Of a stretch of DNA of 64,000 nucleotides, positions 40,320 to 53,910 are shown piece after piece. The notes under the pieces were generated by a model. That model saw only the letters and a list, made by a program, of their open reading frames with translations. It did no database searches and was not told the DNA's origin. A program made the translations under genes and the position numbers. Location: assembly GCF_910592395.1 (NCBI RefSeq), contig NC_088324.1, positions 4,240,953 through 4,304,952 of the forward strand. Reading direction: 5' to 3'. Numbering within the stretch: position 1 is the stretch's first letter; every line of letters starts with the position of its first letter. The stretch comes from Lineus longissimus (Eukaryota > Nemertea > Pilidiophora > Heteronemertea > Lineidae).

Positions 40320-43300
40320 ATGGACAAACTGAGACCGCAATTTCGAGATTCTGCGATGATAAGTTTGTATTCGACTAGCGATATTACACGACTGGCGATG
40401 ACGGTCGGTCAGCGATGGCGCTCGTCGCGACCGATCACGCTCATTTTGGTTATACAGAGTCAAGATGACCGATTGGACAAACTGAGACCGCAATTTCGAG
40501 ATTCTGCGATGATAAGTTGTCATTCGACTAGAGATATTACACGACTAGCGATGACAGTTGGTCGGTGATGGCGCTCGTCGCGACCGATCACGCTCATTTT
40601 GGTTATACGGAGTCGGAATGAGCGATTGGACAAACTGAGACCACAATTTCGAGATTCTGCGATGATAAGTTGTCATTCGATTGCAATATTACACGACTGG
40701 CGATGAAAGTTGGTCGGAGATGGTGCTCGTCGCGACCGATCACGTTCATTTTGGTTATACAGAGTCAAGATGACCGATTGGACAAATTGAGACTGCAATT
40801 TCGAGATTCTGCGATGATAAGTTGTCATTCTACGTGCAATATTACACGACATGCGATGACGGTCGGTCGGCGATGGCGCTCGTCGCGACCGATCACGCTC
40901 ATTTTGGTTATACAGAGTCGAGATGCCCGATTGGACAAACTTAGACTGCAATTTCGAGATTCTGCGATGATAAGTTGTCACTCAACTAGAGATATTACAC
41001 GACTGGCGATGAATGTCGGTCGGAGATGGTGCGCGTCGCGACCGATCACGTTCATTTTGGTTATACAGAGTCAAGATGACCAATTGGACAAACTGAGACC
41101 GCAATTTCGAGATTCTGCGATGATAAGTTGTCATTCGACTAGCGATATTACACGACTGGCGGTGACGGTCGGTCGGCGATGGCGCTCGTCGCGACCGATC
41201 ACGCTCATTTTGGTTATACAGAGTCGAGATGCCCGATTGGACAAACTGAGACTGCAATTTCGAGATTCTACGATGATAAGTTGTCATTTGATAGCGATAT
41301 TACACGACTGGCGATGAATGTCGGTCGGAGATGGTGCGCGTCGCGACCGATCACGTTCATTTTGGTTATACAGAGTCAAGATGACCAATTGGACAAACTG
41401 AGACCGCAATTTCGAGATTCTGCGATGATAAGTTGTCATTCGACTAGCGATATTACACGACTGGCGATGACTGTCGGTCGGCGATGGCGTTGTCGCGAAC
41501 GATCACGTTCATTTTGGTTATACAGAGTCAAGATGACCGATTGGACAAAATGAGACCGCAATTTCGAGATTCTGCGATGATAAGTTGTCATTCGACTAGA
41601 GATATTACACGACTAGCTATGACAGTTGGTCGGTGATGGCGCTCGTCGCGACCGATCACGGTCATTTTGGTTATACAGAGTCAAGATGACCGATTGGGCA
41701 AATTGAGACTGCAATTTCGAGATTCTCCGATGATAAGTTTTCATTCGACTAGCGATATTACACGTCTGGCGATGACGGTCGGTCGGCGATGGCGCTCGTC
41801 GTGACCGATCACGCTCATTTTGGTTATACAGAGTCAAGATGACCGATTGGACAAACTGAGACCACAATTTCGAGATTCTGCGATGATAAGTTGTCATTCG
41901 ACTAGAGATATTACACGACTAGCTATGACAGTTGGTCGGTGATGGCGCTCGTCGCGACCGATCACGGTCATTTTGGTTATACAGAGTCAAGATGACCGAT
42001 TGGACAAATTGAGACTGCAATTTCGAGATTCTCCGATGATAAGTTGTCATTCTACGTGCAATATTACACGACTTGCGATGACGGTCGGTCGGCGATGGCG
42101 CTCGTCGCGACCGATCACGCTCATTTTGGTTATACAGAGTCAAGATGACCGATTGGACAAACTGAGACCGCAATTTCGAGATTCTGCGATGATAAGTTGT
42201 CATTCGACTAGAGATATTACACGACTAGCGATGACAGTTGGTCGGTGATGGCGCTCGTCGCGACCGATCACGCTCATTTTGGTTATACGGAGTCGGAATG
42301 AGCGATTGGACAAACTGAGACCACAATTTCGAGATTCTGCGATGATTAGTTGTCATTCGATAGCAATATTACACGACACGCGATGAAAGTTGGTCGGAGA
42401 TGGTGCTCGTCGCGACCGATCACGTTCATTTTGGTTATACAGAGTCAAGATGACCGATTGGACAAATTGAGACTGCAATTTCGAGATTCTGCGATGATAA
42501 GTTGTCATTCTACGTGCAATATTACACGACATGCGATGACGGTCGGTCGGCGATGGCGCTCGTCGCGACCGATCACGCTCATTTTGGTTATACAGAGTCG
42601 AGATGACCGATGGACAAACTGAGACTGCATTTTCGAGATTCTGTGATGATAAGTTGTCACTCGACTAACGATATAAGACTAGTGGCGATGACGGTCGGTT
42701 GGCGATGGCGCTCGTCGCGACCGATCACGCTCATTTTGGTTATTCAGAGTCGAGATGACTGATGGACAAACTGAGACCACATTTTCGAGATTCTGCGATG
42801 ATAAGTTTTCATTGGACTAGTGATATTACACGACTGGCGATGACGGTCGGTCGGCGATGGCGCTCGTCGCGACCGATCACGCTCATTTTGGTTATACAGA
42901 GTCAAGATGCCTGATTGGACAAACTGAGACTGCAATTTCGAGATTCTACGATGATAAGTTGTCGTTCGATAGCGATATTACACGACTGGCGATGAATGTC
43001 GGTCGGAGATGGTGCGCGTCGCGACCGATCACGTTCATTTTGGTTATACAGAGTCAAGATGACCGATTGGACAAACTGAGACTGCAATTTCGAGATTCTG
43101 CGATGATAAGTTGTCACTCAACTAGAGATATTACACGACTGGCGATGACAGTCGGTCGGTGATGGCCCTCGTCGCGACTGATCACGTTCATTTTGGTTAT
43201 ACAGAGTCGGGATGAGCGATTGGACAAACTGAGACCACAATTTCGAGATTCTGCGATGACAAGCTGTCATTCGATAGCATTATTACACTACTGGCGATGA

Positions 43301-45560
43301 AAGTCGGTCGGCGATGGCGCTCGCCGCGACCGATCACGCTCATTTTGGTTATACAGAGTCGAGATGCCCGATTGGACAAACTGAGACCGCAATTTTGAGA
43401 TTCTGCGATGATAAGTTGTCACTCAACTAGAGATATTACACGACTGGCAATTACGATCGGTCAGCGATGGCGCTCGTTGCGACCGATCACGCTCATTTTG
43501 GTTATACAGAGTCGGGATGAGCGATTGGACAAACTGAGACCACAATTTCGTGATTCTGCGATGATAAGTTGTCATTTGATAGCAATATTACACTACTGGT
43601 GATGAAAATCGGTCGGCGATGGCGCTTGTCGCGACCGATGACGCTCATTTTGGTTATACAGAGTCGAGATGACGGAATAGACACACTCGGACCTCAATTT
43701 TGAGATTCAGCGATGATAAGTTGTCATTTGACTAACGATATAAGACTACTGGCGATGATTGTCAGTCGGCGATGGCGCTTGTCGTGATCGATCAAGCTAA
43801 TTTTGGTTTTTCAGAGTCGAGATGCCCGATTGGACAAACTGAGACCGCAATTTTGAGAGTCTGCGACGAGAAGTTGTCATTCAACTAACGATATAAGACT
43901 ACTGGCGATGACGGTGGGTCGGCGATGGCGCTCGTCGCGACCGATCACGCTCATTTTGGTTATACAGAGTCGAGATGACTGATGGACAAACTGAGACCAC
44001 GTTTTCGAGATTCTGCGATGATAAGTTGTCACTCAACTAGAGATATTACACGACTGGCGATGACAGTCGGTCGGTGATGGCGCTCGTCGCGACTGATCAC
44101 GTTCATTTTGGTTATACAGAGTCAGGATGAGCGCTTGGACAAACTGAGACCACAATTTCGAGATTCTGCGATGATAAGCTGTCATTCAATAGCATTATTA
44201 CACTACTGGCGATGAAAGTCGGTCGGCGATGGCGCTCGCCGCGACCGATCACGCTCATTTTGGTTATACAGAGTCGAGATGCCTGATTGGACAAACTGAG
44301 ACCGCAATTTTGAGATTCTGCGATGATAAGTTGTCACTCAACTAGTGATATTACACGACTGGCGATTACGATCGGTCAGCGATGGCGCTCGTTGCGACCG
44401 ATCACTCTCATTTTGGTTATACAGAGTCGGGATGAGCGATTGGACAAACTGAGACCACAATTTCGTGATTCTGCGATGATAAGTTGTCATTTGATAGCAA
44501 TATTACACTACTGGCGATGAAAATCGGTCGGCGATGGCGCTTGTCGCGACCGATCACGCTCATTTTGGTTATACAGAGTCGAGATGATTGAATAGACACA
44601 CTCGGACCACAATTTTGAGATTCAGCGATGATAAGTTGTCATTTGACTAACGATATAAGACTACTGGCGATGATTGTCAGTCGGCGATGGCGCTTGTCGT
44701 GATCGATCAAGCTAATTTTGGTTTTTCAGAGTCGAGATGCCCGATTGGACAAACTGAGACCGCAATTTTGAGAGTCTGCGACGAGAAGTTGTCATTCAAC
44801 TAACGATATAAGACTACTGGCGATGACGGTCGGTAGGCGATGGCGCTCGTCGCGACCGATCACGCTCATTTTGGTTATTCAGAGTCGAGATGACTGATGG
44901 ACAAACTGAGACCACATTTTCGAGATTCTGCGATGATAAGTTGTCACTCAACTAGAGATATTACATGACTGGCGATGACAGTCGGTCGGTGATGGCGCTC
45001 GTCGCGACTGATCACGTTCATTTTGGTTATACGGAGTCGGGATGAGCGATTGGACAAACTGAGACCTAAATTTCGAGATTCTGCGATGATAAGCTGTCAT
45101 TCGATAGCATTATTACACTACTGGCGATGAAAGTCGGTCGGCGATTGCGCTCGTCGCGACCGATCACGCTCATTTTGGTTATACAGAGACGAGATGCCCG
45201 ATTGGACAAACTGAGACCGCAATTTTGAGATTCTGCGATGATAAGTTGTCACTCAACTAGAGATATTACATGACTGGCGGTGACGGTCGGTCGGTGATTG
45301 CGCTCGTCGCGACCGATCACGCTCATTTTGGTTATACAGACTCAAGATGACCGATAGGACAAACTGAGACTGCAATTTCGAGATTCTGCGATGTTAAGTT
45401 GTCATTCGACTAGCGATATTTCACGACTGGCGATGACGGTCGGTCGGCGAAGGTGTTTGTCGCGACCGATCACGCTCATTTTGTTTATACAGAGTCGAGA
45501 TGCCCAATTGGACAAACTGAGACTGCAATTTCGAGATTCTGCGTTGATAAGTTGTCATTC
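40320..45560. repeat. Higher-order repeat unit, copy 4 (shortened)
   Basis: This copy is collinear with copies 1-3 (marker TAAGTTTGTA at 40,360). The 13-monomer sub-repeat is shortened: the TACGGAGTCGGAATG markers near 40,607 and 42,289 are about 1,682 bp apart instead of 1,981-1,984 bp, a loss of two monomers. A fused unit at about 41.7 kb (GGGCAAATTGAGAC, then CTCCGATGATAAGTTTTCATT) marks the site. The hexamer tract (43,197 and 44,112) has two registers. At about 45.55 kb the sequence enters a tandem repeat of the GGTGTTTGTCGCGACC unit and leaves the standard order. Confidence 0.75.
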
Positions 45561-47420
45561 GACTAGCGATATTTCACGACTGGCGATGACGGTCGGTCGG
45601 CGAAGGTGTTTGTCGCGACCGATCACGCTCATTTTGGTTTTACAGAGTCGAGATGACCGATGGACAAACTTAGACTACATTTTCGAGATTCTCTGATGAT
45701 AAGTTGTCACTCGACTAACGACATAAGACTGCTGGCGATGATTGTCAGTCGGCAATGGCGCTTGTCGTGATCGATCAAGCTAATTTTGGTTTTTCAGAGT
45801 CGAGATGCCCGATTGGACAAACTGAGACTGCAATTTTGAGAGTCTGCGACGAGAAGTTGTCATTCAACTAACGATATAAGACTACTGGCGATGACGGTCG
45901 GTCGGCGATGGCGCTCGTCGCGACCGATCACGCTCATTTTGGTTATACAGAGTCGAGATGACTGATGTACAAACTGAGACCACATTTTCGAGATTCTGCG
46001 ATGATAAGTTGTCACTCAACTAGAGATATTAAACGACTGGCGATGACAGTCGGTCGGTGATGGCGCTCGTCGCGACTGATCACGTTCATTTTGGTTATAC
46101 AGAGTCGGGATGAGCGATTGGACAAACTGAGACCACAATTTCGAGATTCTGCGATGATAAGCTATCATTCGATAGCATTATTACACTACTGGCGATGAAA
46201 GTCGGTCGGCGATGGCGCTCGCCGCGACCGATCACGCTCATTTTGGTTATACAGAGTCGAGATGCCCGATTGGACAAACTGAGACCGCAATTTTGAGATT
46301 CTGCGATGATAAGTTGTCACTCAACTAGAGATATTACACGACTGGCGATTACGATCGGTCAGCGATGGCGCTCGTTGCGACCGATCACGCTCATTTTGGT
46401 TATGCAGAGTCGGAATGAGCGATTGGACAAACTGAGACCACAATTTCGTGATTCTGCGATGATAAGTTGTCATTCGATAGCAATATTACACTACTGGCGA
46501 TGAAAATCGGTTGGCGATGGCGCTCGTCGCGACCGATCACGCTCATTTTTGGTTATACAGAGTCGAGATGACGGAATAGACACACTCGGACCACAATTTT
46601 GAGATTCAGCGATGATAAGTTGTCATTTGACTAACGATATAAGACTACTGGCGATGATTGTCAGTCGGCGATGGCGCTTGTCGTGATCGATCAAGCTAAT
46701 TTTGGTTTTTCAGAGTCGAGATGCCCGATTGGACAAACTGAGACCGCAATTTTGAGAGTCTGCGACGAGAAGTTGTCATTCAACTAACGATATAAGACTA
46801 CTGGCGATGACGGTCGGTCGGCGATGGCGCTCGTCGCGACCGATCACGCTCATTTTGGTTATTCAGAGTCGAGATGACTGATGGACAAACTGAGACCACA
46901 TTTTCGAGATTCTGCGATGATAAGTTGTCACTCAACTAGAGATATTACATGACTGGCGATGACAGTCGGTCGGTGATGGCGCTCGTCGCGACCGATCACG
47001 TTCATTTTGGTTATACGGAGTCGGGATGAGCGATTGGACAAACTGAGACCTAAATTTCGAGATTCTGCGATGATAAGCTGTCATTCGATAGCAATATTAC
47101 ACTACTGGCGATGACGGTCGGTCGGCGATTGCGCTCGTCGCGACCGATCACGCTCATTTTGGTTATACAGACTCAAGATGACCGATTGGACAAACTGAGA
47201 CTGCAATTTCGAGATTCTGCGATGATAAGTTGTCATTCGACTAGCGATATTTCACTACTGGCGATGACGGTCGGTCGGCGAAGGCGCTTGTCGCGACCGA
47301 TCACGCTCATTTTGTTTATACAGAGTCGAGATGCCCGATTGGACAAACTGAGACTGCAATTTCGAGATTCTGCGTTGATAAGTTGTCATTCGATAGCGAT
47401 ATTACACGACTGGCGATGAA
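45561..47420. repeat. Hexamer tract copied from or with 31.9-33.6 kb
   Basis: From about 45.7 kb this tract repeats the order seen at 31.9-33.6 kb. Offsets are 13,823 bp (32,272 to 46,095; 32,483 to 46,306) and 13,671 bp near the end (33,440 to 47,111), a difference of one monomer. Shared private markers are GATGTACAAACTGAG and AGCTATCATTCG. It ends in units with GACGTAAGAC/GACATAAGACTGCTGG, which are rare elsewhere in the first 47 kb. Confidence 0.75.
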
Positions 47421-50400
47421 AGTCGATCGGAAATGGCGCTCGTCGCGACCGATCACGCTCATTTTGGTTATACAGAGTCGAGATGACCGATGGACAAACT
47501 TAGACTGCATTTTCGAGATTCTCTGATGATAAGTTGTCACTCGACTAACGACATAAGACTGCTGGCGATGATTGTCAGTCGGCAATGGCGCTTGTCGTGA
47601 TCGATCAAGCTAATTTTGGTTTTTCAGAGTCGAGATGCCCGATTGGACAAACTGAGACTGCAATTTTGAGAGTCTGCGACGAGAAGTTGTCATTCAACTA
47701 ACGATATAAGACTACTGGCGATGACGGTCGGTCGGCGATGGCGCTCTTCGCGACCGATCACGCTCATTTTGGTTATACAGAGTCGAGATGACTGATGGAC
47801 AAACTGAGACCACATTTTCGAGATACTGCGATGATAAGTCGTCACTCAACTAGAGATATTACACGACTGGCAATGACAGATGGTCGGTGATGGCGCTCGT
47901 CGCGACTGATCACGTTCATTTTGGTTATACAGAGTCGGGATGAGCGATTGGACAAACTGAGACCACAATTTCGAGATTCTGCGATGATAAGCTGTCATTC
48001 GATAGCATTATTACACTACTGGCGATGAAAGTCGGTCGGCGATGGCACTCGCCGCGACCGATCACGCTCATTTTGGTTATACAGAGTCGAGATGCCCGAT
48101 TGGACAAACTGATCCCGCAATTTTGAGATTCTGCGATGATAAGTTGTCACTCAACTAGAGATATTACACGACTGGCGATTACGATCGGTCAGCGATGGCG
48201 CTCGTTGCGATCGATCACGCTCATTTTGGTTATACAGAGTCGGGATGAGCGATTGGACAAACTGAGACCACAATTTCGAGATTCTGCGATGATAAGTTGT
48301 CATTCTACTAATGATATTACACGACTGGCGATGACGGTCGGTCGGCGATGGCGCTCGTCGCGACCGATCACGCTCATTTTGGTTATACAGAGTCGGGATG
48401 AGCGATTGGACAAACTGAGACCACAATTTCGAGATTCTGCGATGATAAGTTGTCATTCGATAACAATATTACACGACTGGCGATGAAAGTCGGTCGGAGA
48501 TGGTGCTCGTCGCGACCGATCACATTCATTTTCGTTATACAGAGTCAAGATGACCGATTGGACAAACTGAGACCACAATTTCGAGATTCCGCGATGATAA
48601 GTTGTCATTTGACTAATGATATAAGACTACTGGCGATGATTGTCAGTCGGCGATTGCGCTTGTCGTTATCGATCAAGCTAAATTTAGTTTTTCAGAGTCG
48701 AGATGCCCGATTGGACAAACTGAGACCATAATTTTGAGATTTTGCGATTTTGCGATGACAAGTTGTCATTCTACTAGCAATATTACACGACTGGCGATGA
48801 CGGTCGGTCGGCGATGGCGCTCGTCGCGACCGATCATGTTCATTTTGGTTATACAGAGTCAAGATGACCGATTGGACAAACTGAGACCACAATTTTGAGA
48901 TTTTGCGATGATAAGTTGTCATTCTACTAGTGATATAACACGACTGGCGATGACGGTCGGTCGGCGATGGCGCTCGTCGCGACCGATCACGTTCATTTTG
49001 GTTATACAGAGTCAAGATGACCGATTGGACAAACTGAGACCACAATTTCGAGATTCTGCGATGAAAAGTTGTCATTCGATAACAATATTACACTACTGGC
49101 GATGAAAATAGGTCGGCGATGGCGATCGTCGCGACCGATCACGCTCATTTTGGTTATACAGAGTCAAGATGACCGATTGGACAAACTGAGACCACAATTT
49201 CGAGATTCTGCGATGATAAGTTGTCATTCGATAACAATATTACACTACTGGCGATGAAAATCGGTCAGCGATGGCGCTCGTCGTGACCGATCACGCTCAT
49301 TTTGGTTATACAGAGTCGAGATGCCCGATTGGACAAACTGAGACTGCAATTTCGAGATTCTGCGATGATAAGTTGTCATTCGATAGCAATATTACACAAC
49401 TGGCGATGAAAGTCGGTCGGAGATGGTGCTCGTCGCGACCGATCACGTTCATTTTCGTTATACAGAGGCAAAATGACTGATGGATAAGTTGAGACTGCAT
49501 TTTCGAGATTCTGCGATGATAAGTTGTCACTCGACTAGCAATATTACACGACTGGCGATGATGGTCGGTCAGCAATGGCGCTCATCGCGACCGATTTCGC
49601 TCATTTTGGTTATACAAAGTCCAGATGACCGAATAGACACACTCGGACCACAATTTCGAGATTCAGCGATGATAAGTTGTCATTTGACTAACGATATAAG
49701 ACTACTGGCGATGATTGTCAGTCGGCGATTGCGCTTGTCGTGATCGATCAAGCTAATTTTGGTTTTTCAGAGTCGAGATGCCCGATTGGACAAACTGAGA
49801 CCATAATTTTGAGATTTTGCGATGATAAGTTGTCATTCTACTAGTGATATTACACGACTGGCGATGACGGTCGGTCGGCGATGGCGCTCGTCGCGACCGA
49901 TAACGCTCATTTTGGTTATACAAAGTCGGGATGACTGATGTTCAAACTGAGACCACATTTTCGAGATTCTGCGATGATAAGTTGTCACTCAACTAGAGAT
50001 ATTACACGACTGGCGATGACAGTCGGTCGGTGATGGCGCTCGTCGCGACCGATCACGCTCATTTTGGTTATACATAGTTGGGATGAGCGATTGGACAAAC
50101 TGAGACCATAATTTTGAGATTTTGCGATGATAAGTTGTCATTCTACTAATGATATTACACGACTGGCGATGACGGTCGGTCGGCGATGGCGCTCGTCGCG
50201 ACCGATCACGCTCATTTTGGTTATACAGAGTCGGGATGAGCGATTGGACAAACTGAGACCACAATTTCGAGATTCTGCGATGATAAGTTGTCATTCGATA
50301 ACAATATTACACTACTGGCGATGAAAATCGGTCGGCGATGGCGCTCGTCGCGACCGATCACGTTCATTTTGGTTATACAGAGTCAAGATGACCGATTGGA

Positions 50401-52790
50401 CAAACTGAGACCACAATTTCGAGATTCTGCGATGATAAGTTGTCATTCGATAACAATATTACACTACTGGCGATGAAAATCGGTCGGCGATGGCGCTCGT
50501 CGCGACCGATCACGCTCATTTTGGTTATACAGAGTCAAGATGACCGATTGGACAAACTGAGACCACAATTTTGAGATTCCGCGATGATAAGTTGTCATTC
50601 GATAACAATATTACACTACTGGCGATGAAAATCGGTCGGCGATGGCGCTCGTCGCGACCGATCACGCTCATTTTGGTAATACAAAGTCGAGATGACCGAA
50701 TAGACACACTCGGACCACAATTTCGAGATTCAGCGATGATAAGTTGTCATTTGACTAACGATATAAAACTACTGGCGATGATTGTCAGTCGGCGATTGCG
50801 CTTGTCGTGATTGATCAAGCTAAATTTGGTTTTTCAGAGTCGAGATGCCCGATTGGACAAACTGAGACCAAAATTTTGAGATTTTGCGATGATAAGTTGT
50901 TATTCTACTAGTGATATTACACGACTGGCGATGACGGTCGGTCGGCGATAGCGCTCGTCGCGACCGATCACGTTCATTTTGGTTATACAGAGTCAAGATG
51001 ACCGATTGGACAAACTGAGACCACAATTTCGAGATTCTGCGATAAAAAGTTGTCATTCGATAACAATATTACACTACTGGCGATGAAAATAGGTCGGCGA
51101 TGGCGATCGTCGCGACCGATCACGCTCATTTTGGTTATACAGAGTCAAGATGACCGATTGGACAAACTGAGACCACAATTTCGAGATTCTGCGATGATAA
51201 GTTGTCATTCGATAACAATATTACACTACTGGCGATGAAAATCGGTCAGCGATGGCGCTCGTCGTGACCGATCACGCTCATTTTGGTTATACAGAGTCGA
51301 GATGCCCGATTGGACAAACTGAGACTGCAATTTCGAGATTCTGCGATGATAAGTTGTCATTCGATAGCAATATTACACGACTGGCGATGAAAGTCGGTCG
51401 GAGATGGTGCTCGTCGCGACCGATCACGTTCATTTTGGTTATACAGAGGCGAAATGACTGATGGACAAGTTGAGACCGCATTTTCGAGATTCTGCGATGA
51501 TAAGTTGTCACTCGACTAGCAATATTACACGACTGGCGATGACGGTCGGTCGGCAAAGGCGCTCATCGCGACCGATTTCGCTCATTTTGGTTATACAAAG
51601 TCCAGATGACCGAATAGACACACTCTGACCACTATTTCGAGATTCAGCGATGATAAGTTGTCATTTGACTAACGATGTAAGACTACTGGCGATGATTGTC
51701 AGTCGGCGATTGCGCTTGTCGTGATCGATCAAGCTAATTTTGGTTTTTCAGAGTCGAGATGCCCGATTGGACAAACTGAGACCATAATTTTGAGATTTTG
51801 CGATGATAAGTTGTCATTCTACTAGTGATATTACACGACTGGCGATGACGGTCGGTCGGCGATGGCGCTCGTCGCGACCGATCACGCTCATTTTGGTTAT
51901 ACAGAGTCGGGATGACTGATTGACAAACTGAGACCACATTTTCGAGATTCTGTGATGATAAGTTGTCACTCAACTAGAGATATTACACGACTGGCGATGA
52001 CAGTCGGTCGGTGATGGTGCTCGTCGCGACCGATCACGCTCATTTTGGTTATACAGAGTTGGGATGAGCGATTGAACAAACTGAGACCATAATTTTGATA
52101 TTTTGCGATGATAAGTTGTCATTCTACTAGTGATATTACACGACTGGCGATGACGGTCGGTCGGCGATGGCGCTCGTCGCGACCGATCACGTTCATTTTG
52201 GTTATACAGAGTCAACATGACCGATTGGACAAACTGAGACCACAATTTCGAGATTCTGCGATGAAAAGTTGTCATTCGATAACAATATTACACTACTCAC
52301 GATGAAAATCGGTCGACGATGGCAATCGTCGCGACCAATTACGCTGATTTTGGTTATACAGAGTCAAGATGACCGATTGGACAAACTGAGACCACAATTT
52401 CGAGATTCTGCGATGATAAGTTGTCATTCGATAACAATATTACAGTACTGGCGATGAAAATCGGTCGGCGATGGCGCTCGTCGTGACCGATCACGCTCAT
52501 TTTGGTTATACAGAGTCGAGATGACCGATTGGACAAACTGAGACTGCAATTTCGAGATTCTGCGATGATAAGTTGTCATTCGATAGCAATATTACACTAC
52601 TGGCGATGAAAATCGGTCGGCGATGGCGCTCATCGCGACCGATCACGCTCATTTTGGTTATACAGTGTCGAGATGACCGAATAGACACACTCGGACCACA
52701 ATTTTGAGATTCAGCGATGATAAGTTGTCATTTGACTAACGATATAAGACTACTGGCGATGATTGTCAGTCGGCGATGGCGCTTGTCGTG
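47421..52790. repeat. Diverged satellite region with a 13-mer repeat of 1,981 bp
   Basis: Monomers here are more varied than in the first 47 kb and A and B types alternate irregularly. A 13-monomer period of 1,981 bp is still clear between about 48.9 and 52.8 kb (49,069 to 51,050; 49,271 to 51,252; 49,989 to 51,970; 50,127 to 52,108; 50,288 to 52,269). Private variants include CATTCGATAACAATATTAC, TTTTGAGATTTTGCGATG and GATAGACACACTCGGACC. A short local duplication of TTTTGCGA occurs near 48,740-48,757. I see no non-satellite sequence. Confidence 0.75.
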
Positions 52791-53910
52791 ATCAATCAAG
52801 CTAATTTTGGTTTTTCAGAGTCGAGATGCCCGATTGGACAAACTGAGACCGCAATGTTGAGAGTCTGCGACGAGAAGTTGTCATTCGATAGCAATATTAC
52901 ACTACTGGCGATGAAAGTCGGTCGGCGATTGTGCTCGTCACGACCGATCACGCTCATTTTGGTTATACAGACTCAAGATGACCGATTGGACAAACTGAGA
53001 CCGCAATTTCCTAATTCTGCGATGATAAGTTGTCATTCGACTAGCGATATTACACGACTGGCGATGACGGTCGGTCGGCGATGGCGCTTGTCGCGACCGA
53101 TCACAATTTCGAGATTCTGCGATGAAAAGTTGTCATTCGATAACAATATTACACTACTCACGATGAAAATCGGTCGACGATGGCAATCGTCGCGACCAAT
53201 TACGCTCATTTTGGTTATACAGAGTCGGGATGAGCGATTGGACAAACTTAGACCACAATTTCGAGATTCTGCGATGATAAGTTGTCATTCGATAGCAATA
53301 TTACACTACTGGCGATGAAAATCTGTCGGCGATGGCGCTCGTCGCGACCGATCAATCAAGCTAATTTTGGTTTTTCAGAGTCGAGATGCCCGATTGGACA
53401 AACTGAGACCGCAATTTTGAGAGTCTGCGACGAGAAGTTGTCATTCGATAGCAATATTACACTACTGGCGATGAAAGTCGGTCGGCGATGGTGCTCGTCA
53501 CGACCGATCACGGTCATTTTGGTTATACAGACTCAAGATGACCGATTGGACAAACTGAGACTGCAATTTCGAAATTCTGCGATGATAAGTTATCATTCGA
53601 ATAGCGATATTACACGACTGGCGATGACGGTCGGTCGGCGATGGCGCTTGTCGCGACCGACCACAATTTCGAGATTCTGCGATGAAAAGTTGTCATTCGA
53701 TAACAATATTACACTACTCACGATGAAAATCGGTCGACGATGGCAATCGTCGCGACCAATTACGCTCATTCTGGTTATACAGAGTCGGGATGAGCGATTG
53801 GACAAACTTAGACCACAATTTCGAGATTCTGCGATGATAAGTTGTCATTCGATAGCAATATTACACTACTGGCGATGAAAATCTGTCGGCGATGGCGCTC
53901 GTCGCGACCG
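52791..53910. repeat. Two tandem copies of a 560-bp composite unit
   Basis: The join ATCAATCAAGCTAATTTTGG occurs at 52,791 and 53,351, and the equivalent position at 53,911 returns to the A-type ATCACGCTCATTTTGG. Each 560-bp copy therefore equals about 3.67 monomers and begins with the right half of a B-type unit. Both copies hold the same shortened monomer, in which the core runs directly from GCGACCGATCAC (GCGACCGACCAC in copy 2) into AATTTCGAGATTC, removing about 50 bp (near 53,104 and 53,664). They also share CTACTCACGATGAAAATCGG, found elsewhere only near 52.3 kb. The deletion therefore came first and the duplication second. Confidence 0.85.

Noticed and set aside
40670-41317. Longest reading frame, 215 codons on the plus strand, as a repeat protein gene
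   Set aside because: It is four satellite units read through in one frame. Overlapping frames on the opposite strand are also open, and the same peptide strings occur across the array in broken form. Nothing suggests a promoter, splice pattern or codon bias.
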